64,000 nucleotides of DNA from Burkholderia ubonensis subsp. mesacidophila (lineage in GTDB: Bacteria; Pseudomonadota; Gammaproteobacteria; Burkholderiales; Burkholderiaceae): the NCBI RefSeq assembly GCF_002097715.1, contig NZ_CP020737.1, forward strand, positions 372,001 to 436,000. Direction: 5' to 3'. The translations under genes were made by a program, and so were the position numbers. The notes under the pieces were generated by a model, which saw only the letters and a list, made by a program, of their open reading frames with translations, was not told the origin of the DNA and did not search any database. Each line of letters opens with the position of its first letter. Within the stretch, counting starts at the first letter, position 1. Positions 23,797-32,215 of this stretch are shown piece by piece.

Positions 23797-24771
23797 TTAC
23801 CGATAGATGTCGACGTACCGCTGGCCATCCGCTTGAATGACGCCGCGATACATCCCTTCGGTATTGAACGGCATCGAAACGCGCCCGTTGGCGTCGACGG
23901 CAATGAGTCCCCCGCTGCCGCGCTGCTGCGGAATCATCTCGTCGACGACCGCGCGCGCAGCCTCGTCGACCGTCGCATGACCGTACTTCATCCGCGCGGC
24001 GACGTCATGGGCCGCGACGGCGCGGATGAAAGCCTCGCCCGTTCCCGTCGCGGACACGGCCACGCGCGCGTCGGCAAAGGTGCCGCAGCCGATGAGCGGC
24101 GAGTCGCCGATGCGTCCATGACGCTTGTTCGTCAAACCGCCGGTGGACGTCGCGGCGGCCAGATGTCCGTTCGCATCGAGCGCGACGGCGCCGACCGTGC
24201 CGAACTTGTGCTCGCCGTTGATGAGCCGGCTCGCGTCGGAATGCGGCTTTTCGTGAAGCAGCGTCGTGCCGTCATGATCGAGCAATGCGCGTCCGGTATC
24301 GCGCACCGCGAGCAGCTGCTGCCAGCGGAAATCGGTATGGAAGTACTCGGGAGGCTCGAGCGCCAGGCCTTCGCCGGTGGCGAATTGCTCGGCCCCGGGG
24401 CCCGACAGCAGCACGTGCGTGGACCGCTCCATCACGCGCCGTGCCGCTTCGACGGGATTCCGGATGCGCGACACGCCGGCCACCGCGCCGGCGCGCCCGG
24501 TATGGCCTTCCATGACGGCCGCATCCATTTCGTGGGTGCCCGCGTGCGTGAACACGGAGCCGCGCCCCGCGTTGAACAGCGGGCAATTCTCCAGCGAGAC
24601 GACGGCGGCGACGGCGGCGTCGACGCTCGATCCGCCGGCTTGCAGAACCTGCTGGCCTGCCGCGAGCGCTTCCTCGAGCGCGGCGCGATGAGCGGCTTCC
24701 TGCTCCGGCGTCATGGCGCCGCGCTGCAGCGTTCCGGCGCCGCCGTGGATTGCGAGGATGTACTGTGCCAT
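23797..24771 (-). CDS. iaaA: Isoaspartyl peptidase / L-asparaginase (Ntn-hydrolase)
   Basis: Plant-type asparaginase of 324 aa that removes isoaspartyl residues from dipeptides and hydrolyses asparagine. It begins YILAIHGGAGTL, the family's N-terminal HGGAGT motif. NAGRGSVFTHAGTHEMDAAV lies near 67-86. The autocleavage and nucleophile site is HKFGTVGAVALD with Thr192, so alpha (1-191) and beta chains are expected. Substrate-binding TSTGGLTNKRHGRIGDSPLIG and STGTGE-like ATGTGEAF follow. It is the last gene of the minus-strand unit rpiR-POT transporter-iaaA, 31 bp after the transporter. The context suggests uptake of small peptides followed by isoaspartyl-dipeptide breakdown. Confidence 0.93.
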   Translation of the reverse strand: MAQYILAIHGGAGTLQRGAMTPEQEAAHRAALEEALAAGQQVLQAGGSSVDAAVAAVVSLENCPLFNAGRGSVFTHAGTHEMDAAVMEGHTGRAGAVAGVSRIRNPVEAARRVMERSTHVLLSGPGAEQFATGEGLALEPPEYFHTDFRWQQLLAVRDTGRALLDHDGTTLLHEKPHSDASRLINGEHKFGTVGAVALDANGHLAAATSTGGLTNKRHGRIGDSPLIGCGTFADARVAVSATGTGEAFIRAVAAHDVAARMKYGHATVDEAARAVVDEMIPQQRGSGGLIAVDANGRVSMPFNTEGMYRGVIQADGQRYVDIYR

Positions 24772-24802
24772 TTCATGTTCCCTGCGGTATGCGGTTCGAT
24801 CG

Positions 24803-26362
24803 TCAATGCGTGTGCGTCGCGGCCTTGGCCGATTCGTCCCCGACGAGCTTTCTCATCATCGGCATCATCAGGAACAGCAGGGCCGCAACGGCGAAGAGCC
24901 CCGCGGCGATGCCGCCATAGAGCAGCGTCAGCCGTGCCGGGTCGGCCACATAGAAGCCCGCGAAGTAGCCGGCCAGCTTGTAGCCGAACGAGCTGCCGAA
25001 GAACCACAGCCCCATCATCAAGCCGACCAGCTTGACGGGCGCGAGCTTCGTGACGAGGTTCAGGCCGATCGGGCTCAGGCACAGCTCGCCGAACACTTCG
25101 AACAGGAACAGGCCGGCAAGCCAGAGCGGACTGATCTTCACGCCGGCCTGAAGCGACGAGCACAGGACCGCGAACGCGGCATAGCCGACGCCGATCAGCA
25201 CGGGCGCCAGCGCGAGCTTCGCGAGGCTCGACGGTTGACGACGGCCGAGCCGCACCCAGAGCGCCGCGAACACCGGCGCGAGCAGGATCACGTACAGCGC
25301 GGTCAGCGACTGGAACCAGGCCGCGGGCACGACGAAGCTGCCGATGTTCCGCTGCACCATTTCCTTCGCGAAGAGGCTCAGGCTCGAGCCTTTCTGCTCA
25401 TAGGCGGACCAGAACGCGATCGTCACGACGAAATAGATGCCCATCACGGCGAGGCGCTTCCACTCGGCGCGGGTCAGTTGCTCCTGGAGACCCATCATGA
25501 TGACGAGCACGAGCGCATCGAATGCGAGCAGGAACGGCAGCACGTTCTGCCAGTTGTTTCCGGCGAACAGCGTGCCGACGACGGTGAATGCGGCGAGCGC
25601 GCCATAGATCGACCGCTGCAGCGCAACGCCTTGCCGTTTCTGCGTCGACGGAGCGGGCTTCGGCGCGCGCCGGTCGCCGACGTGCTCGAGGCGGCCGCGT
25701 TGCGACCAGAAGACGACGAGACCGAGCAGCATGCCGACGCCAGCCGCGGCAAAACCGAAGTGCCAGCTGTTGACCGGATCGATGCCGAACGAGCGCAGCA
25801 CGTTCTTGAACGGCTCGGCTTCCGCGAGAAAGCCGCAGACGAGCGGCGCGAGGAAGGCGCCGATGTTGATGCCCATGTAGAAGATCGAGAACCCGCTGTC
25901 GCGGCGGTTGTCGTCCTGCGCGTAGAGGCCGCCCACGAGCGCGCTCACGTTCGGCTTGAGCAGGCCCGTTCCGCAGGCGACGAGCACGAGCCCGGCGAAG
26001 AACGTCGGGACCGCGGGAATGGCCATCGTGAAGTGACCGGCCGCGATGACGATGCCGCCGATCAATACCGAGCGGCGCGTGCCGAGCCACTGGTCGGCGA
26101 TGATGCCGCCCGGCAGCGACAGCAGGAAGGCGGCCATCGAATACGTGCCGTAGATCGCCGTCGCATGGGGCGTGTCGTAGCCCAGCCCGCCGAGGTTCGG
26201 GGCCGCGACCATGTACAGCACGAGAATGGCTCGCATGCCGTAGAAGCTGAACCGCTCCCACATCTCGGTGAAGAACAGCGTGGTGAGCCCGCGCGGATGT
26301 CCGGCGAGTCCCGCCGTGTCCTTGAGCGGCTGGATTGTGGCGCTATCGGAGGTAGCGGTCAT
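24803..26362 (-). CDS. POT/PTR-family proton-dependent oligopeptide transporter
   Basis: Inner-membrane di/tripeptide-proton symporter, 519 aa with about fourteen helices. The start at 26362 has GAGGAGACTCAC upstream. The POT proton-coupling motif ExxERF is seen as EMWERFSFYG (E33-F39 region). The signature GGIIADQWLGTRRSVLIGG follows helix 2, and the second PTR signature lies in FSIFYMGINIGAFLAPLVCG. The extended hydrophilic loop with AQRGRLEHVGDRR-type residues is also usual. The C-terminus is short and ends KAATHTH. It is co-oriented with iaaA (31 bp downstream), so peptide import is probably coupled to peptide hydrolysis. Confidence 0.92.
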   Translation of the reverse strand: MTATSDSATIQPLKDTAGLAGHPRGLTTLFFTEMWERFSFYGMRAILVLYMVAAPNLGGLGYDTPHATAIYGTYSMAAFLLSLPGGIIADQWLGTRRSVLIGGIVIAAGHFTMAIPAVPTFFAGLVLVACGTGLLKPNVSALVGGLYAQDDNRRDSGFSIFYMGINIGAFLAPLVCGFLAEAEPFKNVLRSFGIDPVNSWHFGFAAAGVGMLLGLVVFWSQRGRLEHVGDRRAPKPAPSTQKRQGVALQRSIYGALAAFTVVGTLFAGNNWQNVLPFLLAFDALVLVIMMGLQEQLTRAEWKRLAVMGIYFVVTIAFWSAYEQKGSSLSLFAKEMVQRNIGSFVVPAAWFQSLTALYVILLAPVFAALWVRLGRRQPSSLAKLALAPVLIGVGYAAFAVLCSSLQAGVKISPLWLAGLFLFEVFGELCLSPIGLNLVTKLAPVKLVGLMMGLWFFGSSFGYKLAGYFAGFYVADPARLTLLYGGIAAGLFAVAALLFLMMPMMRKLVGDESAKAATHTH

Positions 26363-26418
26363 GTGAGTCTCCTCGGTTTCTCGAAATGTTGAAATGAATG
26401 ACGGCGGCGCTTGCAAGC

Positions 26419-27393
26419 TCACGACGGGTTGTGCGTCTTGCGAGGCGCGCCGGGACCGGCGCCGCCATGCGTGTGATCGACGTCCTGGGTCTCGTTGTCG
26501 CGTGTCGTGTCAGCTTCGGTTTTCGCCGGCGGCGACGGTGCGGTGTCGAACACGAGGTACGGCAGGACGGTTTGCGACAAGGTGGCCGCCATCGCTTTGG
26601 TGTGTGGCGTCGCTTTCAGCACTTCCGATGCCAACGTTTCGATGAGCGCCACCGTGGCCACCGCACTCGATGACAGCACGCGATGCTCGGCGGGGGCCAA
26701 CAGGACGATGTCGGCCGTCGCGGCGAGCGGCGCGGTCGGGTTGTCGGTCAGCGCGACGACGAGCGCGCCGCGTTCGCGGGCAAAGCGCGCAAGCTCGACC
26801 GTGTCGCGCGAATAGCGGGGCAGCGAGATCGCGATCAGCGTGTCGCCGGCGCCGATGTGCGCGATGTGCCGGGCGGCCTGCTCGCTGCCGCCCCCCGCGG
26901 CGGCCCAGACGATCCGCCGGTGATACGGCATCAGCGTGTCGGCAAGCAGGCCGGTCAGATAGGTGCTCAGGCCGAGCCCGAGGCAATACACGGCGTTGCT
27001 CGCGACGATGCGCGCCACCGCCTGGGCCAGCCGCTCAGTCTGCAGCGACGAATCCATCGCTGCCAGGTTGCGCTGGTGATCCGCGAGCCAGGCGCCCATG
27101 CCTTCCTGCGCCGACGATGCCGCCAGTTTCTCCACCGGTTGCAGCGCTTGCCGCACGATCGCGGCTAGGTCCGCCTTCAGCTCAGCAAACCCGCGATAGC
27201 CGGCGTGCTTCGCGAACCGGTTGACGCTGGCGACGGAGCCGCCGCACGCTGCGGCGACGTCCTCGATCGTGAGCATGGCCGCGTCGAGCGAATGGGACGC
27301 CAGCCAGCGCGCGACGGGCTTCAGCGCGTCGGACGCGGTAGCCGACGCATGGTGAATGCGCTCGATCACGCCAGGCAGTTCGGTGTTGCTCAC
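26419..27393 (-). CDS. RpiR-family transcriptional regulator (HTH + SIS domain)
   Basis: DNA-binding regulator of 324 aa from a GTG at 27393; an ATG at 27477 would add 28 unconserved residues. Neither has a convincing Shine-Dalgarno. The N-terminal HTH_6 domain runs about 5-85, with the recognition region IEDVAAACGGSVASVNRFAKHAGYRGF (shown here in part). The SIS sugar-phosphate-binding domain spans about 120-255 (VYCLGLGLSTYLTGLLAD, GDTLIAISLPRYSRDTVELA). The C-terminal tail is hydrophilic. RpiR proteins usually sense a phosphosugar; here the neighbours suggest control of peptide or amino-acid catabolism. It lies 57 bp upstream of the POT gene and diverges from alsT. Confidence 0.87.
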   Translation of the reverse strand: MSNTELPGVIERIHHASATASDALKPVARWLASHSLDAAMLTIEDVAAACGGSVASVNRFAKHAGYRGFAELKADLAAIVRQALQPVEKLAASSAQEGMGAWLADHQRNLAAMDSSLQTERLAQAVARIVASNAVYCLGLGLSTYLTGLLADTLMPYHRRIVWAAAGGGSEQAARHIAHIGAGDTLIAISLPRYSRDTVELARFARERGALVVALTDNPTAPLAATADIVLLAPAEHRVLSSSAVATVALIETLASEVLKATPHTKAMAATLSQTVLPYLVFDTAPSPPAKTEADTTRDNETQDVDHTHGGAGPGAPRKTHNPS

Positions 27394-27446
27394 GAGCAGG
27401 GGAGGTAACGGAAGGGATGTGCGAAGTGTGGTCGAGTGAATGCTGA

Positions 27447-27464
27447 TTTTCAAGTTAGTGAAAA
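27447..27464. promoter_or_regulatory. Candidate operator: TTTTCA-N6-TGAAAA
   Basis: Perfect inverted repeat TTTTCA (27447-27452) / TGAAAA (27459-27464), with a further TGAAAA at 27467-27472. It lies between the GTG start of the RpiR gene and the divergent symporter gene, where an autoregulator would bind. If the RpiR start is really 27477, the site falls inside its coding region and this call weakens. Confidence 0.4.
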
Positions 27465-27710
27465 CGTGAAAATGCATGTTCAGTGACGCCGGAAACGAGA
27501 AGCGGGGGTGCCGGTTCGTCGGCCTGGCTGCATGGCCGATCTCGCCGCTTTTGCTGCGGACGTCGTCTAATCTGAAGACATCCGACGCCGATTTTTCGTC
27601 ATCCTTTTTCCTTTCGTTTTGTAATATTCGTTGCGAATTGTCATATCATGTCGCCCTTCCGGCCACTTTATGCAGCCGGCCATGACTGACCTGATTCAAA
27701 TGGAGACTGG

Positions 27711-29198
27711 ATGGAAACACTCGTGCGTGGGTTGATCGACGTCGTCAACGGCGTGTTGTGGAACTACGTGCTGATCGCGTTGCTGCTCGGCGCGGGCGCG
27801 TGGTTCACGCTGCGGTTCCGGATGATCCAGCTGAAGGCGCTGTTCCTCAGCATGAAGCTGGTCGGCAGCAAGGGCGAGCCGGGCAGCATTTCGTCGTTCC
27901 AGGCGTTCGCGACTGGGCTCGCGAGCCGCGTCGGCACCGGCAACATCGCCGGCGTCGCGGTCGCGCTGACGGTCGGCGGGCCGGGCGCGATCTTCTGGAT
28001 GTGGATGACGGCGCTCGTCGGCATGTCGTCCGCGTTCGTCGAGGCGACGCTCGCGCAGATCTTCAAGGTCTCGCACCCGGACGGCAGCTATCGCGGCGGC
28101 CCCGCGTACTACATCCAGCAGGGCCTGCGTTCGCGCGGCTTCGGCGTGCTGTTCTCGCTGTCGCTGATCCTCGCGTTCGGCTTCGTGTTCAACGCGGTGC
28201 AGGCGAACGCGATCGCGGACGCGTTCCAAACGTCGTTCGGCTGGAGCCGCGAGAGCGTCGGTCTCGCCCTCGTGCTGCTGACCGCGCCGATCATCTTCGG
28301 AGGGATCCGCCGGATCGCGACCGTCGCGCAGGTGATCGTGCCGCTGATGGCGATCGGCTACCTCGCGCTCGCGGTCTATGCGGTCGCGACGCACATCGCG
28401 ATGGTGCCGGGCGTGATCGTGCTGATCGTGAAGAGCGCGTTCGGCCTCGAGCAGGCGGCGGGCGGCCTGACCGGCTATGCGGTCAGCCAGGCGATCGCGA
28501 TCGGCGTGAAGCGCGGGCTGTTCTCGAACGAAGCCGGCATGGGCAGCGCGCCGAACGCGGCGGCAACCGCCAGCACCCGGCATCCGGTCACGCAGGGGCT
28601 GATCCAGATGCTCGGCGTGTTTGTCGACACGATCGTGATCTGCAGCGCGACCGCGTTCGTGATCCTGCTGTCCGGCCAATACGAACTCGGCGCCGGCATG
28701 GAAGGCGCGGCGCTCACGCAGCGCGCGATCTCGAGCCATGTCGGCGACTGGGGAGGCATCTACATGGCGGTCGCGATCTTCTTCCTCGCGTTCTCGTCGG
28801 TGATCGGCAACTACGCGTATGCGGAGGGCAACGTCGATTTCATCACGAAGCGGCGCGGCGTGCTGCCGGTGTTCCGCATCGCGGTGCTCGGGATGGTGAT
28901 GTTCGGCAGCGTTGGCCAACTGCCGCTCGTGTGGGCGATGGCCGATACCAGCATGGGCCTGATGGCGATCATCAACCTGATCGCGATCCTCGCGCTCGGC
29001 AAGTACGCGCACGCCGCATGGCGCGATTACCGTCGCCAGCGCGTCGCAGGCGTCGCCGATCCGGTGTTTACGCGCAACACGATTCCGGAGCTGGCGCACG
29101 TGCTGCCGAAGGACGTCTGGGGCGAGCACGGCCCGCTGCCGCAGCGTCCGGCGGCAGCTCCTGCAACCGGCGTCGCGACGGGCGTCGCGGCGAACTGA
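27711..29198 (+). CDS. Alanine/glycine:cation symporter (AGCS family)
   Basis: Sodium- or proton-coupled amino-acid transporter of 495 aa, about eleven helices. The N-terminus GVLWNYVLIALLLGAGAWFT leads into the family block SSFQAFATGLASRVGTGNIAGVAVAL (shown in part). The substrate-site helix reads GGPGAIFWMWMTALVGMSSA, followed by YRGGPAYYIQQGL and later FSNEAGMGSAPNAAATA, a hallmark of AGCS proteins. GGAG lies nine bases before the ATG. It diverges from the rpiR gene. A broken copy of its first 280 bases lies 4.2 kb upstream, on the far side of the rpiR-POT-iaaA block. Most similar in name to alsT/dagA; the true substrate is unproven. Confidence 0.93.
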   Translation: METLVRGLIDVVNGVLWNYVLIALLLGAGAWFTLRFRMIQLKALFLSMKLVGSKGEPGSISSFQAFATGLASRVGTGNIAGVAVALTVGGPGAIFWMWMTALVGMSSAFVEATLAQIFKVSHPDGSYRGGPAYYIQQGLRSRGFGVLFSLSLILAFGFVFNAVQANAIADAFQTSFGWSRESVGLALVLLTAPIIFGGIRRIATVAQVIVPLMAIGYLALAVYAVATHIAMVPGVIVLIVKSAFGLEQAAGGLTGYAVSQAIAIGVKRGLFSNEAGMGSAPNAAATASTRHPVTQGLIQMLGVFVDTIVICSATAFVILLSGQYELGAGMEGAALTQRAISSHVGDWGGIYMAVAIFFLAFSSVIGNYAYAEGNVDFITKRRGVLPVFRIAVLGMVMFGSVGQLPLVWAMADTSMGLMAIINLIAILALGKYAHAAWRDYRRQRVAGVADPVFTRNTIPELAHVLPKDVWGEHGPLPQRPAAAPATGVATGVAAN

Positions 29199-29200
29199 CG

Positions 29201-29785
29201 ATGAACGGCGACCGGCTCCGTGCATTCGTCGCGCTGATGCCCGACGCGGCGTCGCGCGACGCCTTGCACGCGTTGCCGGTCGCGCGCGGTGCACGGCGCA
29301 CGCAGCCGGAGCAACTGCACGTGACGCTCGCGTTTCTCGGCGCGATCGAGCGCGACCGGTGCGACGCGCTCGCCGCGCGGCTGCCGGCGCTGGCAACGGC
29401 GCACGCATTGCCGCTGCAGCCGGTCGAGCGGCTTGCATGGTGGCCGAGCCTGCCGAAGGCGCGCCTGATCGTCGCGGAGCTCAGCGTCGAGCCGGCGCTG
29501 GTCGCGCTGAACGACGCGCTGGTGGCCGCGTTGCGGGACATCGGCATGCCGACCGATCGCCGGCCGTTTCGGCCGCACGTGACGCTCGCGCGGCTGCCGC
29601 ACTACGCGGTCGGGCAGCCGGCGCACGGCGGCGAGCTGCGCCAGGCGGTCGAATTGCATTTCGAAGCGTTGACGTTGTTCGAAAGCGTGCTGTCGCACAC
29701 GGGGGCGTCGCATCACCCGCTGGTGTCGGCGCCGCTTGCGCTGGCGAATGGGGAGGGAAGAAAAGAGGGGCCGCTGGCGGTGTAG
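29201..29785 (+). CDS. thpR: RNA 2',3'-cyclic phosphodiesterase
   Basis: 2H phosphoesterase of the LigT/ThpR family, 194 aa. Both catalytic HxTx motifs are present: HVTLAF (His40) and, near residue 127, PHVTLARLP. The N-terminal RLRAFVALMPDAASRDAL and the mid-protein LVALNDALVAALRDIGM match the family fold. It opens cyclic phosphate ends or ligates tRNA halves in vitro; its role in vivo is unclear. The ATG at 29201 follows the symporter stop by two bases, so it is probably translated from the same transcript. It ends convergent with the ABC transporter gene. Confidence 0.88.
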   Translation: MNGDRLRAFVALMPDAASRDALHALPVARGARRTQPEQLHVTLAFLGAIERDRCDALAARLPALATAHALPLQPVERLAWWPSLPKARLIVAELSVEPALVALNDALVAALRDIGMPTDRRPFRPHVTLARLPHYAVGQPAHGGELRQAVELHFEALTLFESVLSHTGASHHPLVSAPLALANGEGRKEGPLAV

Positions 29786-29830
29786 GCGGGCCATGACAGG
29801 CGGCGGCCGGGACGCCCGATGCGCACCGGC

Positions 29831-29844
29831 CGCCCGTACGGGCG
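29831..29844. terminator. Possible bidirectional terminator hairpin between convergent genes
   Basis: Perfect palindrome CGCCCGTACGGGCG between the stops of thpR and the minus-strand ABC gene. No T-tract on either side, so termination is only a suggestion. Confidence 0.3.
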
Positions 29845-29846
29845 TG

Positions 29847-31607
29847 TTACGCGGCGACCTTGTCGCTGTCGCTCACGCGTTCGACGTTGATCGTGCCGCC
29901 GTGGTACGCCGCGAGCGATTCGCGGTGCGCGATGCTGACGATCGCGGCCTGCGGCAGCCGCTCGTTGAACAGGTGATAGAGGCGCGCTTCGTTGTCCGCG
30001 TCGAGCGCGCTGGTCGCTTCGTCGAGGAACAGGAAGTCCGGCTTGTGCAGCAGCACGCGCGCACCGGCGAGACGCTGCTGCTCGCCCGGCGACAGCACGC
30101 GCGTCCAGTGCCCGGTCTCGCCGAGCCGGTTGACGAACTCGTCGAGCCGGCACGCGCGCAGCGCGTCGCGGCAGGCGTCGTCGCTGTACGCGTCGGCGGT
30201 GGCCGGGTAGGTAAGCGCGGCCTTCAGCGTGCCGATCGGCAGGTAGCTCGTCTGCGGCACGAACATCATCCGCGCGCTGACCGGCGCATCGATCGCGCCG
30301 TCGCCGAACGGCCAGAGCCCCGCGAGCGCGCGCATGAACGTGCTCTTGCCGGAGCCCGACTTGCCGATCACGAGCCAGCGCGAGCCGGGCTCGATCGTGA
30401 CGCTGCCGATGTCGGCGAGCGCCCGGCCGTTCGGCAGCGCGAGCTTGAGCGACGAGGTCGACAGATACTCGCTATCGACGTAATGCAGGTTGATGCCGCC
30501 GTGCTCGGTCGCGGGAGACACGCTTTCCTTCAGGTGCGACGCGCGCATCACGCGCTTGAATTCGCGTAGACGGTTGACGGTCGCGCGCCATTCGACGAGG
30601 GTGCTGTAACTGTTGATGAACCACGAGAACGAGTCGCTGACGTTACCGAAAGCCTGCGAGATCTGCATGAGCGTGCCGAACGAGAACGCGCCCGCAAAAT
30701 AGGCCGGTGCCGCGGCGATCAGCGGGAAGATGTTCGCGATTTGGCTGTAGAAGTTCAGGACGAAGTTCAGCCGCATGGTGTACTTCATCAATCGCCACCA
30801 GTTTTCGCGAACGCGTTCGAAGAGGTTCCGCCCATTCGAATTCTCGAATGCCGCTCCGTCGTAGAACGCGATCTGCTCGGCGTTCTCGCGCACGCGGATC
30901 ATGCCGAAGCGGAAATCCGCCTCGACTTTTTGTTGCTGGTAGTTGATCGACACGAGCGGGTGGCCTGCCCGATGCATCAGGTACGAGCCGAGCAGCGCGT
31001 AGAGGGCCGCAACCCATACCATGTAGCCGGGAATCACGATGGACGTTCCGGCGACGGGTATCGTCAGCGGGCCCGCGAGCGTCCAGAGGATCACGATGAA
31101 CGAGACGAGCGAGACGGCGGTCGACAGCAACTCGAGTGACAGCACCAGCGTTGTCGTGGCGAACGCCTGAAGGTCGTCGGTAATTCGCTGGTCCGGGTTG
31201 TCGGTCAGACGATCGCGTTCGATCCGGTAGAACGCGCGGTCGTTCAGCCATTCGTCGAGGAACTGGTTCGTGAGCCACTGCCGCCAGCGGAATCCCAGCA
31301 TCTGGCGCAGATAGCGACTGAAGACGAAGAGGATGATCGCGCCGAAAGCGATGGCGCAAAACACGAGCATCAGGTGAGGGAAGTGGCCAGCGTCCTTCGC
31401 CTGCAGGGCGTTCGTGAACTGTCCATACCAGGTGTTGAAGCGCACGCTCAGCCATACGCTCGTCAGGTTCATCACGATGATCGTGACGAGCAGCCCCCAC
31501 GCGATCTTCCATTCGGACGAGACCCAGTAGGGCTTGATGAGGCTCCACGCGGAAACCGGGCGCTCGTCCTGCGGCGCGTCGGGGGCGGTATGGGTCGATT
31601 GGGTCAT
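29847..31607 (-). CDS. SbmA/BacA-like ABC transporter with fused ATPase (YddA/ABCD type)
   Basis: 586-aa half-transporter: a membrane domain with about six helices (from WKIAWGLLVTIIVMNLTSVW to about residue 330) and an ATPase domain (from about 375). Family marks are LTDNPDQRITDDLQAF and YQQQKVEADFRFGMIRVREN in the membrane domain. Walker A is GKSGSGKSTFMRAL, the signature is the ABCD-type LSPGEQQRLAGARVLL, and Walker B is PDFLFLDEATSALD. The start at 31607 has AGGAAG upstream. Relatives import vitamin B12, peptides or very-long-chain acyl groups, so the substrate cannot be told from sequence. A lone minus-strand gene; the 237 bp upstream to the thi promoter contain nothing I can support. 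Confidence 0.88.
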   Translation of the reverse strand: MTQSTHTAPDAPQDERPVSAWSLIKPYWVSSEWKIAWGLLVTIIVMNLTSVWLSVRFNTWYGQFTNALQAKDAGHFPHLMLVFCAIAFGAIILFVFSRYLRQMLGFRWRQWLTNQFLDEWLNDRAFYRIERDRLTDNPDQRITDDLQAFATTTLVLSLELLSTAVSLVSFIVILWTLAGPLTIPVAGTSIVIPGYMVWVAALYALLGSYLMHRAGHPLVSINYQQQKVEADFRFGMIRVRENAEQIAFYDGAAFENSNGRNLFERVRENWWRLMKYTMRLNFVLNFYSQIANIFPLIAAAPAYFAGAFSFGTLMQISQAFGNVSDSFSWFINSYSTLVEWRATVNRLREFKRVMRASHLKESVSPATEHGGINLHYVDSEYLSTSSLKLALPNGRALADIGSVTIEPGSRWLVIGKSGSGKSTFMRALAGLWPFGDGAIDAPVSARMMFVPQTSYLPIGTLKAALTYPATADAYSDDACRDALRACRLDEFVNRLGETGHWTRVLSPGEQQRLAGARVLLHKPDFLFLDEATSALDADNEARLYHLFNERLPQAAIVSIAHRESLAAYHGGTINVERVSDSDKVAA

Positions 31608-31844
31608 GTGCTTCCTGATGTGTAGCCGGCGCGCATGCCGGGCGGTGCCGGGTGCGCGCCGTGAAACGGCGGGCCGGGACAAGGCGCCGCATGATGGCGG
31701 GCGTCGCGGATTGTGGTCCGCCCGTCTTAAACGGTCCTTAACGGCCAGCGGTGAGGCGGCAACCGGCGCGCCCAAGCGCACCGGCCTGCGGGCATTGTGC
31801 CAGAGCGGCGCGCGGCATCGGTGAAATTGCCGACCGGGGACAGT

Positions 31845-31874
31845 TTGCGGCGCTTTCCGCTTTTATGGTCTAAT
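31845..31874 (+). promoter_or_regulatory. Candidate sigma-70 promoter of the thi operon
   Basis: TTGCGG (31845-31850) and TCTAAT (31869-31874, 5 of 6 to TATAAT) with an 18-base spacer. Transcription would begin about ten bases before the riboswitch. Confidence 0.45.
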
Positions 31875-31885
31875 GGCCGTCGACG

Positions 31886-31992
31886 AAACAGGGGTGCTTC
31901 GTGCACGGCCGGCAGAGATTCCGGCGCCGCAGCGAGGCTGAGAGAGACCCTTCGCACCCGATCCGGGTAATACCGGCGCGGGAAGTTTCCGA
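31886..31992 (+). ncRNA. TPP riboswitch (THI element)
   Basis: Contains the conserved THI-box blocks in order: AACAGGGGTGC (31887-31897), GCTGAGAGAGACCC (31937-31950), and GATCCGGGTAATACCGGCG (31960-31978) followed by CGGGAAG. The middle arm is the variable, species-specific hairpin. It lies 220 bp before thiO, and downstream stretches such as GCTGGC (32007) / GCCAGC (32025) could form the expression platform. It should lower thiOSGE expression when thiamine pyrophosphate is plentiful. The region 31993-32215 shows no gene. Confidence 0.93.
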
Positions 31993-32215
31993 TCCCGCCG
32001 GGCTGCGCTGGCTGCGTCCCCATTGCCAGCGCCCTGTTCCGCCCGGCCGGCCTTTGCTGCCGGTTTCGTCCTTTTGGGTACGCGCGACGCGTGTTACGGA
32101 AGGATTCGATGGCCGATCAATCTTCAGTTTTTTGTCCCGCCCCGCGCGCGTTTGCGCGGGATTGCGCACGCGTGTCCGCGCCATATGGACGCGCTTTTCG
32201 CGGGGAGAGCGTCCG

